Below, piece after piece: positions 61,135 through 64,000 of a stretch of DNA of 64,000 nucleotides (positions within the stretch are counted from its first letter, which is position 1; every line of letters begins with the position of its first letter). The stretch comes from Providencia stuartii (GTDB lineage Bacteria; Pseudomonadota; Gammaproteobacteria; Enterobacterales; Enterobacteriaceae), in assembly GCA_900455155.1 (NCBI GenBank), contig UGUC01000002.1:1612001-1676000 (forward strand), given 5' to 3'. The notes beneath the pieces are model-generated. The model was not told the origin of the DNA. It did no database searches and saw only the letters and a list, made by a program, of their open reading frames with translations. The position numbers were made by a program, and so were the translations under genes.

Positions 61135-62214
61135 ATGGATAAAAGCAATACAAAAACGTTAGTACAGAGCGCACAGCCCCCAGCTCTAAAACTAATTTCA
61201 GGTATTATTTTAGCGGGAGTTTTAACCGCAATTTCGATATATCTTGGAGAGCAGCAATGGTTTATTGATGTCGGTTTAGGCGCCCTGACATTGGCAATTT
61301 TATTAGGCATCATCGTCGGGAATACAATCTACCCTGCTATTAGTCATCGTTGTGATGAAGGGATCAAATTTGCCAAACACTATTTTTTACGTGCGGGGAT
61401 CATACTTTATGGCTTTCGCCTAACATTCCAACAAATTACTGATGTTGGTGCCACAGGGTTGCTCATTGATGCACTTACCCTCGCATCCACTTTCTTGTTG
61501 GCCTTTTGGTTAGGTAAAAAGGTGTTTGGACTCGATGATGAAACCACTTTTTTAATCGGTGCAGGTAGCAGTATTTGCGGAGCCGCAGCGGTTATGGCGA
61601 CAGAGCCTGTTGTCAAAGCCTCTGCCAGTAAAGTTGCCGTTGCCGTTTCAACGGTGGTGATTTTTGGTACTATCGCCATTTTTGTGTATCCATGGCTTTA
61701 TCAACTTAATGCACATTTTGGTTGGTTCACACAGACCCAAGACACCTTTGGTATTTATATTGGCTCAACAGTGCATGAAGTCGCTCAAGTCGTCGCTATC
61801 GGTCACACTATCGGCCCTGACGCAGAGAATGCTTCCGTGATCACCAAAATGATCCGAGTGATGATGCTTGCACCCTTCTTAATTATTTTATCTGCTTATT
61901 TGAGCCGCCGCTCTGCGGTCGCTAAAGGACAAACAGCCCAAAAAAGCAAAATCACGATCCCTTGGTTTGCCGTTATCTTTATTCTGGTCGCTGCGTTCAA
62001 CTCGTTCAATTTGATACCGACAGAAATAGTAAAACACATTATCACGTTAGATACCGTATTGTTGGCGATGGCCATGGTTGCCCTCGGTTTAACAACTCAT
62101 GTTAGTGCAATACGTCAGGCGGGGATCAAACCATTATTGATGGCGCTTATCTTATTTGTATGGCTAATCATTGGTGGTTTCGCCATCAATGCCATTATCC
62201 AGACTATCCTATAA
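61135..62214 (+). CDS. yeiH: YeiH family membrane protein (UPF0324), putative sulfate exporter
   Basis: A 359-residue protein with about ten helices. GIILAGVLTAISIYLGE, ILLGIIVGNTIYP, FLIGAGSSICGAAAVMATEPVVKA and GSTVHEVAQVVAIG are hallmarks of the family (E. coli 349). Transport function is predicted, not proven. Divergent from yeiE and followed by a strong terminator. Confidence 0.92.
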   Translation: MDKSNTKTLVQSAQPPALKLISGIILAGVLTAISIYLGEQQWFIDVGLGALTLAILLGIIVGNTIYPAISHRCDEGIKFAKHYFLRAGIILYGFRLTFQQITDVGATGLLIDALTLASTFLLAFWLGKKVFGLDDETTFLIGAGSSICGAAAVMATEPVVKASASKVAVAVSTVVIFGTIAIFVYPWLYQLNAHFGWFTQTQDTFGIYIGSTVHEVAQVVAIGHTIGPDAENASVITKMIRVMMLAPFLIILSAYLSRRSAVAKGQTAQKSKITIPWFAVIFILVAAFNSFNLIPTEIVKHIITLDTVLLAMAMVALGLTTHVSAIRQAGIKPLLMALILFVWLIIGGFAINAIIQTIL

Positions 62215-62237
62215 ACTCTTTGTTCATTTTTTAATTT

Positions 62238-62261
62238 GGTCGCATTTAATGCGACCTTTTT
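62238..62261 (+). terminator. yeiH intrinsic terminator
   Basis: Stem GGTCGCAT / ATGCGACC with a three-base loop and five T. Confidence 0.92.
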
Positions 62262-62320
62262 GTTGATTTCATTTATTCGCCTATTAATGGCATACTTCTT
62301 CATAAAAGAAGGAGTCAAGA

Positions 62321-63163
62321 ATGAAATATGTTGGAGCACACGTCAGCGCTTCTGGAGGCGTTGATCAAGCTGTTATTCGCGCTCATGAAATTAACGCTAC
62401 GGCATTCGCGCTGTTTACCAAAAATCAGCGCCAGTGGAAAGCCCCACCTCTTAGCGAGGAGGTGATTGAAAAATTTAAGGCTAACTGTGCAAAATACGGT
62501 TATGGTAAGCACCAAATTTTACCGCATGACAGTTACTTAATTAATTTAGGTCATCCAGAGCAAGAAGCGTTAGAAAAATCACGCATCGCATTTATTGACG
62601 AAATGCAACGCTGTGAGCAGCTTGGTATTGATCTACTCAATTTTCACCCTGGCAGCCACCTGAAAAAAATCGATATAGATGATTGCTTAGCTCGTATTGC
62701 CGAATCTATCAATATCGCCCTAAATGAAACTCAAGGCGTCATTGCCGTCATCGAAAATACGGCGGGGCAAGGTTCAAACTTAGGCTATCGTTTTGAACAT
62801 TTAGCAAAAATCATTGAAGATGTGGATGATAAAAGCCGAGTAGGTGTTTGTATTGATACTTGCCACGCCTTTGCAGCAGGCTATGATTTGCGAACAGAGG
62901 AGGCTTGTGAAGAGACTTTCAAACAGTTTTCTGACATTGTTGGTTTTGAGTACCTCAAAGGTATGCACTTAAATGATGCCAAAAGTGAGTTTGCCAGCCG
63001 AGTCGACCGTCACCATAGCTTAGGGGAAGGTAATATAGGCTACACACCTTTTAGTTACATAATGAAAGACCCTCGTTTCGATGGTATCCCTCTGATCCTT
63101 GAAACCATTAATCCAGATATTTGGCCTCAAGAAATTGCTTGGCTAAAATCACAGCAAAAATAA
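62321..63163 (+). CDS. nfo: Endonuclease IV (AP endonuclease) Nfo
   Basis: A 280-residue zinc-dependent TIM-barrel AP endonuclease of base-excision repair. [76 protein letters not shown] and ILETINPD contain the conserved zinc ligands. Length as in E. coli (285). RBS AAGAAGGAG precedes the ATG. Confidence 0.97.
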   Translation: MKYVGAHVSASGGVDQAVIRAHEINATAFALFTKNQRQWKAPPLSEEVIEKFKANCAKYGYGKHQILPHDSYLINLGHPEQEALEKSRIAFIDEMQRCEQLGIDLLNFHPGSHLKKIDIDDCLARIAESINIALNETQGVIAVIENTAGQGSNLGYRFEHLAKIIEDVDDKSRVGVCIDTCHAFAAGYDLRTEEACEETFKQFSDIVGFEYLKGMHLNDAKSEFASRVDRHHSLGEGNIGYTPFSYIMKDPRFDGIPLILETINPDIWPQEIAWLKSQQK

Positions 63164-63185
63164 CCAGTCACTATCTATAAAGCAT

Positions 63186-63215
63186 AAAGGCGGCGAGTTA
63201 ACCTCCGCCGCCTTT
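63186..63215. terminator. Bidirectional terminator between nfo and fruK
   Basis: Stem AAAGGCGGCG / CGCCGCCTTT with a ten-base loop. Confidence 0.88.
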
Positions 63216-63221
63216 ATCGTT

Positions 63222-64000
63222 TTACAGTGATTCCATCTCAATTTTTGCCATCATATCGGCAAGCTTATTACGATTTTTTAAGCCAACATCAGGCTGTGAT
63301 ACGGATAACGCTGAAATAGCCGTGGCCATACGCAATGTGTGTGCGCTAGATTCACCATTCAGTAAGCCATAAGCGAGGCCTGCAACCATTGAATCACCAG
63401 CCCCCACCGTGCTGATCACTTCACAACGAGGCGGTTTAGCTAACCAAGAGCCTGAAGCATTCACCCATAATGCCCCTTCTTCACCAAGCGAGATAACCAC
63501 ATGAGAAATGCCTTTATCGCGTAATTCATGTGCTGCCGCAATGACATCTTTCAATTCAGGTAACTTGCGACCCACCCACATTTCTAATTCATGGCGATTG
63601 GGTTTTACTAACCAAGGCGAGGCTTTTAATCCTGCTTTTAATGCTTCACGGCTACTGTCGAAAATGATACATGGACATAATTGACGCAAGCGGCTCATCC
63701 AACGAGTGAATTCTTCGGGATCAATCCCATTTGGTAGGCTACCACTCACCACCACCATATCAAAATGGCCTAACCAATTGAGTGACTCCGTTGAGAAACG
63801 GTTCCAATCTTCTTTACTGACTTCAAAGCCAGAAAAGTTGAAATCTGTCGATTCACCATTATCTTCTGTCAGCTTTACGTTGATCCTTGTGCGTCCTGAC
63901 ACCATATAAAAGCGGTTTGCCATACCATTATCACTAAAGAAGTGTTGGAATTCTTCTTGGTTATCTTTCCCCATGAAGCCGCTAACTGTGATATCAATAC
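63222..64000 (-). CDS. fruK: 1-phosphofructokinase FruK (partial, N-terminus off window)
   Basis: The C-terminal 259 or so residues of a PfkB-family kinase; the frame stays open to base 64000. It closely follows E. coli FruK: GFMGKDNQEEFQHFF, VSGRTRINVKLTEDNGESTDFNFSGFEV, CIIFDSSREALKAGLKASPWLVKPNR, and STVGAGDSMVAGLAYG with the catalytic aspartate. It phosphorylates fructose-1-phosphate made by the fructose PTS; fruB and fruA should flank it outside. In E. coli yeiI and nupX follow nfo; here fruK does. Confidence 0.93.
   Translation of the reverse strand, partial: IDITVSGFMGKDNQEEFQHFFSDNGMANRFYMVSGRTRINVKLTEDNGESTDFNFSGFEVSKEDWNRFSTESLNWLGHFDMVVVSGSLPNGIDPEEFTRWMSRLRQLCPCIIFDSSREALKAGLKASPWLVKPNRHELEMWVGRKLPELKDVIAAAHELRDKGISHVVISLGEEGALWVNASGSWLAKPPRCEVISTVGAGDSMVAGLAYGLLNGESSAHTLRMATAISALSVSQPDVGLKNRNKLADMMAKIEMESL

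Noticed and set aside
1-64000. CRISPR arrays, tRNA or rRNA genes, insertion sequences, prophage
   Set aside because: I read through for regularly spaced repeats, tRNA-like cloverleafs, transposase motifs and phage genes and found none.

Overview
The window reads as chromosome of an enterobacterium from the Providencia/Proteus side of Enterobacterales (Morganellaceae). The base composition is AT-rich. Many proteins (LolCDE, Mfd, Ndh, FabHDGF, RNase E, Nfo, YeeX) are close to their E. coli counterparts, and long stretches keep E. coli gene order. The genus call is inference from protein similarity and synteny; no rRNA or other marker is present to settle it.

Layout. 1-1.5 kb: end of an alkanesulfonate-type operon (ssuE-ssuC-ssuB, the last running off the window). 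1.9-5 kb: an SDR oxidoreductase, the sirtuin CobB, YqhA and a class IV adenylate cyclase (CYTH fold). 5-12.5 kb: lolCDE, mfd and a YcfJ-like protein. 13.3-15 kb: ndh with two perfect FNR boxes. 16-24.1 kb: a tightly packed six-gene operon not found at this place in E. coli: LuxE-like acyl-protein synthetase, LuxC-like acyl reductase, NAD-dependent epimerase-type reductase, a penicillin-acylase-family Ntn hydrolase without signal peptide, an AmmeMemoRadiSam-type radical SAM enzyme and an LCAT-like alpha/beta hydrolase. It looks like an uncharacterised lipid/acyl-aldehyde pathway inserted between ndh and nagZ, and is the best candidate here for a new system. 24.4-38.3 kb: nagZ-thiK-lpoB-ycfL-hinT-ycfH-holB-tmk-mltG-pabC-fabF-acpP-fabG-fabD-fabH-plsX-rpmF-yceD, in E. 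coli order apart from the absence of ptsG and ycfP. 38.5-43.9 kb: yceF, rluC and rne. 44-50.5 kb: an SDR-like protein, yeeX, a LacY-family sugar transporter with paired operators and a CRP site, a small YmgB-like protein, sbcB and dld. 50.7-58.1 kb: a PlaP/PuuP-type putrescine permease with a small upstream ORF, an IrgA-type TonB receptor and a ferric-siderophore ABC transporter. 58.3-64 kb: lysP-yeiE-yeiH-nfo, then the 3' part of fruK.

Fifteen genes carry one or more single-base indels, nearly all in homopolymer runs and mostly extra bases (mfd, the acylase, the LCAT-like gene, ycfH, mltG, pabC, fabF, plsX, rpmF, yceD, the MFS gene, sbcB, dld, a substrate-binding protein, lysP). Once repaired, the proteins recover normal family lengths. 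Because core housekeeping genes are hit together, I read these as residual assembly errors and annotate the full-length genes across them. No rRNA, tRNA, insertion sequence, prophage or CRISPR array is visible.
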